Shown: one piece after another, positions 26,453 to 36,272 of the stretch
How positions within the stretch are numbered: position 1 is the stretch's first letter
Layout: the number at the start of each line of letters is the position of its first letter
Assembly: GCF_006715145.1 (NCBI RefSeq)
Contig: NZ_VFMR01000001.1
Span: 558,001 to 622,000 of the forward strand
Direction: 5' to 3'
DNA from: Microbacterium sp. SLBN-146
GTDB taxonomy: Bacteria; Actinomycetota; Actinomycetes; Actinomycetales; Microbacteriaceae
DNA length: 64,000 nucleotides
Notes under the pieces: model-generated
Told to the model about the DNA's origin: nothing
Databases searched by the model: none
Seen by the model: only the letters and a program-made list of their open reading frames with translations
Made by a program: the position numbers and the translations under genes

Positions 26453-28093
26453 ATGACTCGCGCAGGACAGCCAGCCGAAGCATCCGACCTCATCGACATC
26501 GACGAGTTGATCGCTGCCTACTACGACCGAAAGCCGGATGCCTCGGTGCCCGCCCAGCGCGTCGCGTTCGGCACGAGCGGCCACCGCGGCTCCTCGCTGT
26601 CGACGAGTTTCAACGAGGACCACATCCTCGCCACGACGCAGGCGATCGTCGACTACCGTCGCGCTCAGGGCATCGAGGGGCCCCTGTTCCTCGGCCGCGA
26701 CACGCACGGCCTTTCACTCCCCGCCGAGCGGAGCGCCATCGAGGTGCTCGTCGCGAACGGCATCGACGTGCGCATCGACAGCCGCGACTCGTGGGTTCCG
26801 ACCCCTGCTCTCTCGCACGCGATCCTCGCCTACAACCGCGGCCGCGCGCTCGACGACCCGGGCCGCGCCGACGGCATCGTCGTCACTCCGTCGCACAACC
26901 CTCCGCGAGACGGCGGCTTCAAGTACAACCCGCCGAACGGCGGTCCGGCCGACACGGATGCCACGGGCTGGATCGCGGACCGGGCGAACGAACTTATCGC
27001 GTCAGGGCTCGAGGGCATCGCTCGCACGCGCTTCGCCGACCTCGACGCCGACGCACTGGGCCAGTACGACTTCCGCGACGCGTACGTCCGCGACCTCGCC
27101 ACGATCATCGACGTCGACGCGATCGCGAAGGCGGGCGTGCGGATCGGTGCCGACCCGCTCGGTGGCGCATCGGTCGAGTACTGGGCGCTCATCGCCGAGG
27201 TCTACGGTCTCGACCTGACGGTCGTCAACCCCGACGTCGATCCGACGTGGAGGTTCATGACCCTCGACTGGGACGAGAAGATCCGGATGGATCCCTCATC
27301 TCCGTCGGCCATGGCGTCTCTCGTCGCGCGCCGCGACGAGTACGACATCCTGACAGGCAACGATGCGGATGCCGACCGGCACGGCATCGTGACGCCCGAT
27401 GCGGGCCTCATGAACCCGAACCACTACCTCGCGGTCGCGATCGACTACCTGTACTCGCACCGCGAGAGCTGGCCCGCGGATGCCGCCGTCGGCAAGACCC
27501 TCGTGTCGTCGATGATCATCGACAAGGTCGCGGCAGCGCTCGGCCGCAGGCTCTACGAAGTCCCCGTCGGATTCAAGTGGTTCGTGCCGGGTCTTCTCGA
27601 CGGCTCGATCGCCTTCGGCGGCGAGGAGTCGGCCGGCGCATCGTTCCTGCGCTTCGACGGCTCGGTGTGGACGACCGACAAGGACGGCATCCTTCTGTGT
27701 CTTCTGGCCGCGGAGATCCTGGCCGTGACGGGCAAGACCCCGTCGCAGCGCTACGCGGAGCTTGAGGCCGAGTACGGCTCGTCGGCGTATCAGCGCGTCG
27801 ACGCACCGGCATCCCCCGCCCAGAAGGCGCAGCTCGCGAAGCTGTCACCGGATGCCGTGACCGCGACGGAGCTCGCGGGCGAGCCGATCACGGCGAAGCT
27901 GTCGCACGCTCCCGGCAACGGCGCGGCGATCGGCGGTCTCAAGGTGCAGACGGAGAGCGCGTGGTTCGCGGCTCGCCCGTCGGGCACGGAGGACGTGTAC
28001 AAGCTCTACGCCGAGTCGCTGCGCGGCCCGGAGCACCTCGCCGAAGTGCAGGCCGAGGCCCGCGCCGTCGTGTCGGAGGCGCTCGGCGACTGA
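26453..28093 (+). CDS. pgm: Phosphoglucomutase (alpha-D-glucose phosphate-specific)
   Basis: 546 residues, the usual length of bacterial Pgm. It interconverts glucose 1-phosphate and glucose 6-phosphate in the cytosol. [11 protein letters not shown] (about residue 40), the phosphoserine motif [20 protein letters not shown] (about 144), the Mg-binding [10 protein letters not shown] (about 302), the sugar-binding [12 protein letters not shown] (about 385) and the C-terminal [16 protein letters not shown] phosphate-binding loop are all intact. ATG 26453 follows a short G-rich stretch. Its stop abuts the second GC-rich repeat array. Confidence 0.97.
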   Translation: MTRAGQPAEASDLIDIDELIAAYYDRKPDASVPAQRVAFGTSGHRGSSLSTSFNEDHILATTQAIVDYRRAQGIEGPLFLGRDTHGLSLPAERSAIEVLVANGIDVRIDSRDSWVPTPALSHAILAYNRGRALDDPGRADGIVVTPSHNPPRDGGFKYNPPNGGPADTDATGWIADRANELIASGLEGIARTRFADLDADALGQYDFRDAYVRDLATIIDVDAIAKAGVRIGADPLGGASVEYWALIAEVYGLDLTVVNPDVDPTWRFMTLDWDEKIRMDPSSPSAMASLVARRDEYDILTGNDADADRHGIVTPDAGLMNPNHYLAVAIDYLYSHRESWPADAAVGKTLVSSMIIDKVAAALGRRLYEVPVGFKWFVPGLLDGSIAFGGEESAGASFLRFDGSVWTTDKDGILLCLLAAEILAVTGKTPSQRYAELEAEYGSSAYQRVDAPASPAQKAQLAKLSPDAVTATELAGEPITAKLSHAPGNGAAIGGLKVQTESAWFAARPSGTEDVYKLYAESLRGPEHLAEVQAEARAVVSEALGD

Positions 28094-28790
28094 CGCCGCC
28101 CCGCCGCAGCGGCCGAGTCCCGCCCCGGACGGACGGATCGCGCCCCGGACGGCGTGGCGCCTCCCTCGGGGCGCGTACTGGCGCTGCGGGGCGTGCGTTC
28201 CGCGCCCCGGGACGACGACGTGCGCCCCGGAGCACGGTCGCGCGACGGTCGGCGCCCCGCGGCGACGGATCCCGCCCCGGACGGACGGATCGCGCCCCGG
28301 ACGGCGTGGCGCCTCGCCCGGGGCGCGTGCTGACGCTCCGGGGCGTGAGTTCCGCGCCCCGGAACGATGGCCTGCGCCCCGGCCGCCGGTCGCGCCGCGG
28401 TCGGCCCCGCGCGATGACGCCGCGGTCGGTCCCGCGCGGCGACGCATCCCGCCCCGGCCGGGGACGGACCGCGCCCCAGGCGGCGAGGCGCCTCGCTCGG
28501 GGCGCGTACTGAAGCTCCGGGGCGTGAGTTCCGCGCCCCGAAACGACGACGTGCGCCCCAACGCCGGCCGCGCGACGGCCGGCGCCCCACGGCGACGCGT
28601 CGCGCCCCGGACGGACGGATCGCGCCGCGGAACGGCGAGGCGCCTCGCCCGGGGCGCGTACTAGCGCTGCGGGGCGTGTGTTCCGCGCCCCGGAAAGGTG
28701 ACCTGCGCCCCAGCGCCCCACGGCGACGGCCAGCGCCCCGGCCGGACGGATCGCGCCCCGGACCGACGGATCCCGCCCCACGGCCCGGGG
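28094..28790. repeat. GC-rich intergenic repeat array 2, no gene
   Basis: About 700 bases between convergent pgm and the cellulase-like gene. It holds about four degenerate tandem units of roughly 150-180 bases, starting with a CCCCGGACGGACGGATCG-type word near 28123, 28275, 28451 and 28605. Each unit contains a core like GTGAGTTCCGCGCCCCG (near 28189, 28343, 28523, 28675). Long open frames run through on both strands but are Arg/Gly/Pro-rich and repeat-driven, and I do not consider them genes. The core is recognisably the same as in array 1 at 6106-6847. Confidence 0.8.
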
Positions 28791-30101
28791 TTACTGGGCG
28801 GCGGCGAGGATGCGGGCGTTCTGCACCCGCTGCCAGTCGCGCAGCTGCCACATCGGATGGTGCGGAGCCGCGTTCGAGCAGAGCACGACGCCCCACACGC
28901 CTCGCTCGAGGGCCGTGTCGATGCCGTGCTCGGCGAGCGCGCGACCGACCGGGCTCTCTTCGAACGTGCCGTGCAGCGGCGTGTATCCGACCCACCCCTC
29001 GCCCACGAGCGCTGGCACACGGTGCGCCCGCGCCCACTCGGCGATCGCGATGACGCGCGACTCGATCTCGCGCCGCATCACCTCGCGGTAGGGGCCGTAG
29101 TGCTCGAGGAGCCACGTGTCCCACGCGTCGGCGTCGACCCAGTCGTATCCGTAGATCATCTGGTCGGTGATGACGGTCGCGCGATACTTCCACTCCGCCG
29201 CGCGTCCGTACTCCTCGACGCTCGGGGCGTCGGCGCGCAGGAGCGCCCGCAGCTCGGCGTTGGGGAAGTCCGCGCTCCCCTCCGAGCGGATGTCGACGCG
29301 CTTCTGCAACGCATCGAGCACGCCGTAGCTGTATACGTGGAACTGCGCCGCGCCGAGCCCCTCGGGCAGACGGTGCATCGCGAGGTGCGGCGGCTTGCCG
29401 TAGCTGGCGGTCACGAGCAGATCCGGATGCCGCGAGGCGAGCCGCGACACCTCGCGGATGCCCCCATCGGCGAGCGCCGGGAGAATCGAGAAGTCGACCT
29501 CGTTGTGGAGTTCGACGAGGGCGACGCGGTCGCGGTGCCCGTGCTCGGTCAGGAAGCCGAGGAGCCGATCCCACGCGTCGGCGAGCACGCGATACCGCTG
29601 ATCGAGCGGCACGGCGTCGATCGCCTCGAACCATCGCGGTGACGCGGCGAACGAGGGGGACTGCTGGTACTCCCAACTCGCGAGGATGATGACGACCCCG
29701 TGCCGCTCGGCGGCGTCGAACAGCGCGAGAAGTCGTCCGCGCAGGTCGATCGAGTAGCCGCCCGGCGCGTCGTACCACCGCGTGCACTGACCGTAGTACC
29801 CGCCGTCGGGCGCCGCGCCGAGGCCTTCGATCTCGAGATCGCTCGCGAGGTCGTCGAGTCCGAGTCCCCCGAAGAGCAACAGGGGCGCGGCGCAGATCCG
29901 GATCGCGTTGTAGCCGAGGGATGCCGCGTCAGCGACCGCCTCGTCGAGGTCGGCGTACGGCTCCCCGTCGCCCGCGCGCGTGTACCAGGAGAAGTCCCAC
30001 AGCGTGATCGTGAGGCGCTGCGGCAGATGCGCGGGAACGGCGCCGGTCAGTCCGTCGTGCGTCTCGGGGATCGTCCCCGAGCCCAGGTAGCGCTCGGTCA
30101 T
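28791..30101 (-). CDS. Cellulase-like (GH5-clan-like) TIM-barrel protein
   Basis: 436 residues, no signal peptide, so cytosolic. It begins with LTITLWDFSWYTRAGDG and resembles the cellulase-like proteins of clan GH-A. The expected catalytic glutamates are in LVELHNEVDFS (about residue 200) and PALVGEGWVGY (about 365). The C-terminus ends LCSNAAPHHPMWQLRDWQRVQ. It probably processes an imported glycoside. Its ATG overlaps the stop of the DUF5107 gene by four bases, so the two are cotranslated. Substrate unknown. Confidence 0.78.
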   Translation of the reverse strand: MTERYLGSGTIPETHDGLTGAVPAHLPQRLTITLWDFSWYTRAGDGEPYADLDEAVADAASLGYNAIRICAAPLLLFGGLGLDDLASDLEIEGLGAAPDGGYYGQCTRWYDAPGGYSIDLRGRLLALFDAAERHGVVIILASWEYQQSPSFAASPRWFEAIDAVPLDQRYRVLADAWDRLLGFLTEHGHRDRVALVELHNEVDFSILPALADGGIREVSRLASRHPDLLVTASYGKPPHLAMHRLPEGLGAAQFHVYSYGVLDALQKRVDIRSEGSADFPNAELRALLRADAPSVEEYGRAAEWKYRATVITDQMIYGYDWVDADAWDTWLLEHYGPYREVMRREIESRVIAIAEWARAHRVPALVGEGWVGYTPLHGTFEESPVGRALAEHGIDTALERGVWGVVLCSNAAPHHPMWQLRDWQRVQNARILAAAQ

Positions 30102-33100
30102 ACGTCCATCCTCCCGCGCTCGGGTGTCGCGAGCACGGCCTCGTCGCCGATCAGGGCGCGCCCCGCCGCGGCGGCGTCGCGCAGCCGCCGTGCGACCTCA
30201 CGGCGTGCCCCCGACGTGTCCGTGTCGAACACGACGAGCTCGGGGAGCGACGTCGCGAAGTAGTCGATGTCGTCGCGCGCGCGCTCGAGCTCCGCGGCGC
30301 GGTTCTCCAGACGAAGCCACACCAGCCGCGCAGCCTCGAGCTCGCCCAGCCGAACGTGGGCGACCCCGATCCACTCGTCGGCCTCGTCGGCCGGCCGCTC
30401 GTCGACCGCGAGTGGCGTCGTCGCGCGTGCCGTCTGCCAGGCCTCGCGCGCACCGACGGCGTCGCCGGCAGCCGCGAGCGCATCGCCCAGGAGCACGAAG
30501 CGCTCCGCCTGTGGAACCGCAGGATGCCTGCCCTCGCCGAGGTTCGCGGGCGCCGCGACTCCCGCGCGGAGCAGTGCCGCCGCGGCATCCGGCTCCCCCT
30601 CCGCGAGAAGGCGCCGCGCGATGGCGCACGCGGCACGGTCGTATGCGGCGATGACGCGCCCTTCACCTCCCTCGAACGCACGGAAGACACGACCCGTCAG
30701 GATCGCCCACGCCTCGTCGACGCGACCGACGTCGAGCAGGAGGGTCACGTGCGTCAGCGCGAGGTCGTCGCGCGTCGCGAGCAGGTCGGCGTGCTCCTCG
30801 AGCAGCGCGAGTCGATCGGATGCCGCGACCCCGGCGATCCGCGCGAGCAGATCGCGCTCGAACACGAGGCGTCCGTCGGCACTCAGCTCCAGCGCTCCGG
30901 CGTAGGCCGCGTCGGCGTCGGCGAGCGCGCCGCCCGTGCGGACGATCGCGAGGCCGAGGTTCCGCCATGCGACGGGGTCGGCGATGCCCGCGGCCATCGC
31001 CGCAGTGAGATCCGCGAGCGCGTCGGCATCCCGCCCCGCGTCGAGCAGCCACATCCCGCGCAGAGCCCGCACGACAGGGGTGTCGGCGCGCGCGAGCTCG
31101 GTGAGCGCGTCGTACTGGTCGAGCCCCGCGGGGAAGGCGAGGTCGAGGGATGCCGCATCCAACGCCGCGATCTCGGCTGCCGCGTCGGCGTCCCCCGACC
31201 GCACAGCCCAAGCCGCACGGAGGACGCGGCGGAGCGGCTCGCTGTTCCCGAGCGCGGCCGGCGCGTCGTGCGGTGCAGCCTCGGTCGCGGCGAGCGCCTC
31301 GGCGTAGGCGCCCGCGCGCGCGAACTCGCTCGCGATGTCGAGCAGTGCCCGCGGGTCGACGGGCAGGCGGTCGGCCCCCGGCGCCTCGATGCCGGTCGCG
31401 CGGGCGAGCGCCGCCGTCGCCGCGTCGAGCGGAGCGCGGTCGGCGAGAGCACGGAGTCGGGCGGCCGCAGCCGCGCGCAGGTCCGTCCGCAGCAGCGCGA
31501 GCACCGCGACCCGCCCCGCCTCGGGGATGGAGGCGGCCGCATCCGCGAGCTTCAGCGCGTCGGCCGCTCGCCCCTGCCGCAGCGCGATGCGCGCGCGAGC
31601 GAGGTTGGCGGGCGCCGCCCACACGGCGTTCCACGCGGCGCGCGCGAACCTCCGATCGGCGTCGGCGAGGTCGCCCTGCCGCTCCCGCACGAGTCCGAGC
31701 AGGTAGAGTGTCTCGCCGTCGCGCGGGTTGAGGTTGCGTCGCGTCTCTCGCGTGAGCGCGCGTTCGAGGAGCTCCGCGGCATCCGGGTACTCGCCTCGCC
31801 GCAGGTGCCACGCGCCGAGTGCCGTCGCCGCGCGCGCATCGTCGGCGTCGCGCGCGAGCGCCTCGCGCAGGTACGCGACCGCCGACCGCGTGGGGTGACG
31901 GTACTGATCGAGGTGCGTCGCCGTGACATAGAGCTCATCGGACGCCGCGATCTCGTCGGGCTGGGGCGGTGCCGTCGCGACCCAGGGCTCGGCGGCCTTC
32001 TCGGTGCGCTCGATCCACTCGACGAGGACGTTCCCGGATGCCGCGTCCCGCACCTCCACCCGGATGATCCGTGACCCTCCGACCTCGGCGAAGGTGTGCA
32101 CGACCGGCGCCTCAGGTCCGAGCATGACGCGTGCCGAGAACTCCCGCCCGTCATCGACACCCACGAGGATCTCGGCGCCGGCGACGGCCCGCGTCGCAAT
32201 GACTCCGACGCGATGAGCGTCCTGGTCGACCGAGACCGCGGCATCCGTCGTCGCTTGACGTGCCGGACCGATCTCGTGGATCGGGTACCAGAACTGGCTG
32301 AACCGCTTCGTCTCGCCGGGGACGAGCCACGCGAAATCGGGCTGGTTGTCGGTGTAGACACCCGCCATGAGCTCGACGTAGGGGCCGTCGTCGTCGGTGA
32401 GCTGCGCGTCCCACGCCTGACCGATCTCGCCGGTTCCCCACGTCCACTGCTTCTTGCCGGGCGAGACGGCACGGTCGGCCCAGTGCACGAATCCCGCATC
32501 GACCGCGTGGTCGTAGCCGCCGAAGAAGGCGTCGTCGGTGTCGGTGATCATGTACGACGTCGGCACGGGGATGTTGCTGTAGATGTCGATGCGGTCGGCG
32601 TCGGGACGCTCCAGCGCGAGCGCGGGATAGTCGACGCCGTAGTACGGCCGGTCGGCACGCGGGAAGGCCGTCATGGCGCGGCGCGCGTGGTCGGCGACGT
32701 AGGCGACGTCGTCGGGGAAGAACGACTGATACTGCTCGTGCGATCGGGCGGCGACATTGGCCCACCACAGGAACGTCTGCGTCGTGTCGGTGCGGTTGTG
32801 CAGCTCCACGTCGGCCTCGATGAGCGACGAGCCGGGGCGCAGGCGGATGCCGTGAGTCCCGCGCATGCGCTGGAGGGGATCGAGATCGCTGTGCCACACG
32901 ACGACGGCGCCGTCTTCTTCACGCTCGATGCGCGTGTCGACCGGCAGATACGTCGCGGGACGGTGGTGCTGCGGCCAGTTGAACTCGACGCCGCCCGAGA
33001 TCCACGGACCCGCGAGGCCCACGAGGGCGGGCTTGATGACGTTGTTGCGGTAGAAGAAGTCGTACCCGGCGACCTTGTCGTAGCCGATGTGGATGCGTCC

Positions 33101-33406
33101 GCCGATCTCGGGCAGCAGCATGAGACGCACGTAGGCGTTCTCGAGGTGGATCGCCTGCCATTCGCGCGGTCGCTTCGTGTGCGAGACGGCGTCGGTCATC
33201 GGCAGGGGGTACACGCGTCCGCTCGAGCCCTGGTAGACGCGGCGGTCGAGGAAGAGCGGATAGCGGTCGGGGTGCCCCGCGTCGTAGGTGTCGATCGACA
33301 CCGCTTCGGACCAGCACGCCACACCCCCGGCGTCGAGGAGAGCCTGTTGATCGCGGGGTGCGGGAGGGAGCTGGATGCGGCTCGGGGCGTCGTCGTCTGG
33401 AGTCAC
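30098..33406 (-). CDS. DUF5107 domain protein with TPR-like repeats
   Basis: 1102 residues, no signal peptide. The N-terminal third (about 30-420) matches the DUF5107 pattern: a galactose-mutarotase-like beta-sandwich with LENAYVRLMLLPEIGGRIH, GVEFNWPQHHRPATYLPVDT and FLWWANVAARS. From about residue 490 to the end the sequence is Ala-rich and helical, with repeated TPR-like units (for example AATALGAWHLRRGEYPDAAEL and LYLLGLVRERQGDLADADRR). DUF5107 is associated with carbohydrate loci, but its reaction is not established. GTG start at 33406. Divergent from the AraC regulator; cotranslated with the cellulase-like gene. Confidence 0.82.
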   Translation of the reverse strand: MTPDDDAPSRIQLPPAPRDQQALLDAGGVACWSEAVSIDTYDAGHPDRYPLFLDRRVYQGSSGRVYPLPMTDAVSHTKRPREWQAIHLENAYVRLMLLPEIGGRIHIGYDKVAGYDFFYRNNVIKPALVGLAGPWISGGVEFNWPQHHRPATYLPVDTRIEREEDGAVVVWHSDLDPLQRMRGTHGIRLRPGSSLIEADVELHNRTDTTQTFLWWANVAARSHEQYQSFFPDDVAYVADHARRAMTAFPRADRPYYGVDYPALALERPDADRIDIYSNIPVPTSYMITDTDDAFFGGYDHAVDAGFVHWADRAVSPGKKQWTWGTGEIGQAWDAQLTDDDGPYVELMAGVYTDNQPDFAWLVPGETKRFSQFWYPIHEIGPARQATTDAAVSVDQDAHRVGVIATRAVAGAEILVGVDDGREFSARVMLGPEAPVVHTFAEVGGSRIIRVEVRDAASGNVLVEWIERTEKAAEPWVATAPPQPDEIAASDELYVTATHLDQYRHPTRSAVAYLREALARDADDARAATALGAWHLRRGEYPDAAELLERALTRETRRNLNPRDGETLYLLGLVRERQGDLADADRRFARAAWNAVWAAPANLARARIALRQGRAADALKLADAAASIPEAGRVAVLALLRTDLRAAAAARLRALADRAPLDAATAALARATGIEAPGADRLPVDPRALLDIASEFARAGAYAEALAATEAAPHDAPAALGNSEPLRRVLRAAWAVRSGDADAAAEIAALDAASLDLAFPAGLDQYDALTELARADTPVVRALRGMWLLDAGRDADALADLTAAMAAGIADPVAWRNLGLAIVRTGGALADADAAYAGALELSADGRLVFERDLLARIAGVAASDRLALLEEHADLLATRDDLALTHVTLLLDVGRVDEAWAILTGRVFRAFEGGEGRVIAAYDRAACAIARRLLAEGEPDAAAALLRAGVAAPANLGEGRHPAVPQAERFVLLGDALAAAGDAVGAREAWQTARATTPLAVDERPADEADEWIGVAHVRLGELEAARLVWLRLENRAAELERARDDIDYFATSLPELVVFDTDTSGARREVARRLRDAAAAGRALIGDEAVLATPERGRMDV

Positions 33407-33502
33407 GGGGCAACTCTAGGCACCGGGCGAGGGTCGCGACCATGGCTGATCGAACGTCAGGCATGGATGATCCGCTGATCGGCACTGTGAGAGGATGCCG
33501 CC

Positions 33503-34366
33503 ATGGAACGCGCCGACGGATTCGACCACCAGCGCCTCGAGGTCGTGCCGCGGCCGCTCGTGGAGGCCGCCCTCGCACGGGGGGTGACCCGCCGCATCCT
33601 CGTGACCGACGCGGGTTACTTCCCGCGCGCGGACCACCACGGCCGCCACCGCATCGCGGGGGCACCGGAGACGATCGTCATCGTGTGCGTCGGAGGATCC
33701 GGATGGCTCGAGAGCGACGGCGTCCTCACGCGCGTCGGCCCCGGCGGCGCCGTCGTCATCCCGGGCGGAACACCCCACTCGTATGGTGCGAGCGAAGCGG
33801 ATCCCTGGACGATCTGGTGGGCGCACGTCCGGGGCACCGACGTCGCCGAGCTCGTCGAGGCGAGCGGCATCCGTCCGGGCAACCTCGTGCTGTCGCTGCG
33901 CTCGATCGACCGGATCACGTCGCTCCTCGACGAGATCGTGACGTCGCTCGAACGTGACATGACGCCAGCGCGGCTCGTCGCGACGAGCGGCATGGCATGG
34001 CGGCTGCTGACGCAGCTCGCGGTCGACCGACTGCTCCCCGAAGACGGCACACCCCTCGAGCGGGCCATGCGCTATCTGCAGGAGCGGGTCGACGGTCACG
34101 TGCAGGTCGCGGAGCTCGCGGCCCTCGTCGGCATCTCGCCGTCGCATCTGGCCGCCCTCTTCCGCCAAGCAACCGGCGGCGGAGTGCTCGCGCACCACCT
34201 GTCGCTCAAGATGGCGCGCGCGAGGCGCCTCCTCGACACGACCGACCTGACGGTCGCCGAGATCGCGCGGCAGGTCGGGATGGACGATCCGTTCTACTTC
34301 TCCCGACAGTTCCGCAAGATCCACGGTGCAAGCCCCACGGCCTACCGCGACACCCGCAAGGGCTGA
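33503..34366 (+). CDS. AraC-family transcriptional regulator
   Basis: 287 residues. An N-terminal cupin ligand-binding domain (about 30-130: VCVGGSGWLESDGVLTRVG, VVIPGGTPHSYGAS) precedes the C-terminal AraC DNA-binding domain with two HTH motifs (about 185-285: VAELAALVGISPSHLAALFR and VAEIARQVGMDDPFYFSRQF, ending SPTAYRDTRKG). It lies between the divergent DUF5107 operon and the convergent sugar importer operon, and is the obvious local regulator of both. ATG at 33503 follows an AGGATG stretch. Confidence 0.93.
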   Translation: MERADGFDHQRLEVVPRPLVEAALARGVTRRILVTDAGYFPRADHHGRHRIAGAPETIVIVCVGGSGWLESDGVLTRVGPGGAVVIPGGTPHSYGASEADPWTIWWAHVRGTDVAELVEASGIRPGNLVLSLRSIDRITSLLDEIVTSLERDMTPARLVATSGMAWRLLTQLAVDRLLPEDGTPLERAMRYLQERVDGHVQVAELAALVGISPSHLAALFRQATGGGVLAHHLSLKMARARRLLDTTDLTVAEIARQVGMDDPFYFSRQFRKIHGASPTAYRDTRKG

Positions 34367-34378
34367 AAGCGGCGGTCG

Positions 34379-35242
34379 TCAGCCCTTCGTCGCACCGGCG
34401 GTGAGGTCTGCGCGCCAGAACCTCTGCAGTGCGATCATGAGCGCGACGAGGAGGATCGCCGACACCGCCGAGCCCGTCACGACGAGCTGGTAGAACATCG
34501 GATCACGCTGCGTCTGCGAGTTCCACAGGGTGAGACCGAGCGTCACGGGGAACGTCCGGGTGTCGTTGAGCATGACGAGCGGCAGCAGGTAGTTGTTCCA
34601 GATCGTGACGAACTGGAACAGGAAGATCGTCACGAGTGCCGGCGTCATCATGCGCGCCGCGATCGTGCCGAAGATCCGGATGTCGCCCGCGCCGTCGAGC
34701 CGCGCGGCCTCGACGACCTCGTCCGGAACACTCGCGTTCGCGTGGATGCGAGCGAGGTAGACGCCGAACGGGCTCACCATGCTCGGGAGGAGCACGGACC
34801 AGTACGTGCCCGTGAGGCCCACCGTGTTGAGGAGGAAGTACAGCGGGAGCGCGATGACGGTCGCGGGCACGAGGACGCCGCCGAGGATCGTCGAGAAGAG
34901 CAGCTCGCGTCCGCGGAACGGGAACTTCGCGATGGCGTACCCGCACGCGGCGGAGAGGACCATCGCGACGAAGGCCCCGACTCCCGAGTACAGGATGCTG
35001 TTGAGGATCCATCGGACGAAGGCGCCGTTCTCCTGCGTGAACAACGCCGTGAGGTTCTGCCACGCCTGCGGCGAATCGGAGAACCAGAGCCCGAAGGAGG
35101 CGAAGAGGTCTCCCGGCGACTTCGTCGCGGCGATGAGCACCCAGACGAGCGGGAGGGCGAAGTAGATCCCCGCGACGGCGAGGACGATCGTGACGGCGGT
35201 CGTGCCGACGGGATCTGTCGTGGGGTGGCGGCGCGTCACCAT
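34379..35242 (-). CDS. Carbohydrate ABC transporter permease (MalG type)
   Basis: 287 residues with six membrane helices. EAA loop is EVVEAARLDGAGDIRIFGTI, and the end QRFWRADLTAGATKG is similar to the permease at 14288. It imports an unidentified sugar with the MalF-type partner. The start is either ATG 35242 or GTG 35239; the latter gives the classic GTGA overlap with the upstream stop. Twelve bases separate its stop from the convergent AraC gene's stop. Confidence 0.93.
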   Translation of the reverse strand: MVTRRHPTTDPVGTTAVTIVLAVAGIYFALPLVWVLIAATKSPGDLFASFGLWFSDSPQAWQNLTALFTQENGAFVRWILNSILYSGVGAFVAMVLSAACGYAIAKFPFRGRELLFSTILGGVLVPATVIALPLYFLLNTVGLTGTYWSVLLPSMVSPFGVYLARIHANASVPDEVVEAARLDGAGDIRIFGTIAARMMTPALVTIFLFQFVTIWNNYLLPLVMLNDTRTFPVTLGLTLWNSQTQRDPMFYQLVVTGSAVSAILLVALMIALQRFWRADLTAGATKG

Positions 35243-36210
35243 GCGCGGTTCCCCTTCCGGTTCACGATGCGGAGGAAGCCGAACGAGAAGATGAAGCCGA
35301 GGACGGCGACGATCACCGCCATCGCGGCGGCGAGGTTCGGGTTGCCCTGCGCGAACGCCTGGTTGTAGGCGGCGAGGTTCGGGGTGAACGTCGAGCTGAT
35401 CGCGGTCGTGAGCGGTTGCAGAACGAGCGGTTCGACGAAGAGCTGCAGCGTCCCGATGATCGTGAAGACCGTCACGAGGATGATCGAGGGGCGGACGAGC
35501 GGAAGCTTGATGTTCCAGACGATCGACCATGCCGACGCGCCGTCCATGCGGGCCGCCTCGTAGAGCTCGGACGGGATCGCGTGAAGCGCTGCCATGAGGA
35601 TGACCATGTTGTAGCCCGCGAAGCCCCACAGGGCGATGTTGGCGATCGCGAAGAGGACATTGCCCGACGAGAGCGGGTTGACGTCGATGCCGACGGACGA
35701 GAGCACCTGGAGGACGGGACTCGTCGCGGGGATGTAGAGGAAGCCCCACAGGAGTGTCGCGACGACGCCGGGAACGCCGTACGGCGCGAAGTAGAGGACG
35801 CGGAAGAAGCGCGGCGCGAGAGCCTTGCCCGAGTCGAGCAGGAGCGCGAGGCCCAGCGCCGTGACGACCATCGACGGCACGAGGATCGCCGAGAAGAGCA
35901 CGAGCCGGCCGAGGCTCGCGAGGAAGTCGGAGTTCGAGAGGGCCCGGACGTAGTTGTCGAAGAAGACGAACGTCGTCTCGGGCGGACCGAAGCCGAGGCC
36001 GCTCGAGCGGGTCGTGAAGAGGCTCTGGACGATCGCGTAGACGATCGGAGCCACGAAGAACAGCAGGAACATCACGACGAACGGGAGCACGAGCACCCAG
36101 ATCGCGACGGAGCTGCGGCGGGCGCCTCGGCGCTGACGCGCTGGTGCCGGCGCGGTGGAGACCGGCGCGGCGGCGGGCGGCGGGCCGCCCACGGAGGGTA
36201 CGGAAGTCAC
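35236..36210 (-). CDS. Carbohydrate ABC transporter permease (MalF type)
   Basis: 324 residues. The Pro/Ala-rich cytoplasmic N-terminus (about 1-30) is followed by six helices beginning SVAIWVLVLPFVVMFLLFFV. EAA loop is YEAARMDGASAWSIVWNIKL. It pairs with the downstream MalG-type permease. A strong stem-loop lies between it and the binding-protein gene upstream. Confidence 0.93.
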   Translation of the reverse strand: MTSVPSVGGPPPAAAPVSTAPAPARQRRGARRSSVAIWVLVLPFVVMFLLFFVAPIVYAIVQSLFTTRSSGLGFGPPETTFVFFDNYVRALSNSDFLASLGRLVLFSAILVPSMVVTALGLALLLDSGKALAPRFFRVLYFAPYGVPGVVATLLWGFLYIPATSPVLQVLSSVGIDVNPLSSGNVLFAIANIALWGFAGYNMVILMAALHAIPSELYEAARMDGASAWSIVWNIKLPLVRPSIILVTVFTIIGTLQLFVEPLVLQPLTTAISSTFTPNLAAYNQAFAQGNPNLAAAMAVIVAVLGFIFSFGFLRIVNRKGNRAW

Positions 36211-36230
36211 GGGGGAGTCTCTCGGTGAGA

Positions 36231-36260
36231 GGGGGAGGGGCGTTCGGGCGCCCCTCCCCC
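36231..36260 (-). terminator. Intercistronic stem-loop between binding protein and permeases
   Basis: GGGGGAGGGGCG (36231-36242) pairs perfectly with CGCCCCTCCCCC (36249-36260) around six bases. It lies 12 bases after the binding-protein stop and 20 bases before the MalF-type start. In sugar ABC operons such a structure usually attenuates or stabilises transcripts, so the binding protein is made in excess of the permeases. Confidence 0.7.
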
Positions 36261-36272
36261 GTTCGACGTCGG

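Noticed and set aside
27939..28790. A 280-residue minus-strand frame through the second array with repeated GARN and RPGRD-type peptides
   Set aside because: It overlaps pgm, its peptides follow the DNA repeat, and the pattern is low complexity without start-site support.
30356..32074. 572-residue plus-strand frame inside the DUF5107 gene
   Set aside because: Antisense shadow; the DUF5107/TPR frame has recognisable domains and the right overlaps.
33407..33502. Two GCTGATCG words as an AraC operator
   Set aside because: Only eight bases repeated in a 96-base gap; too weak to report as a site without comparative data.
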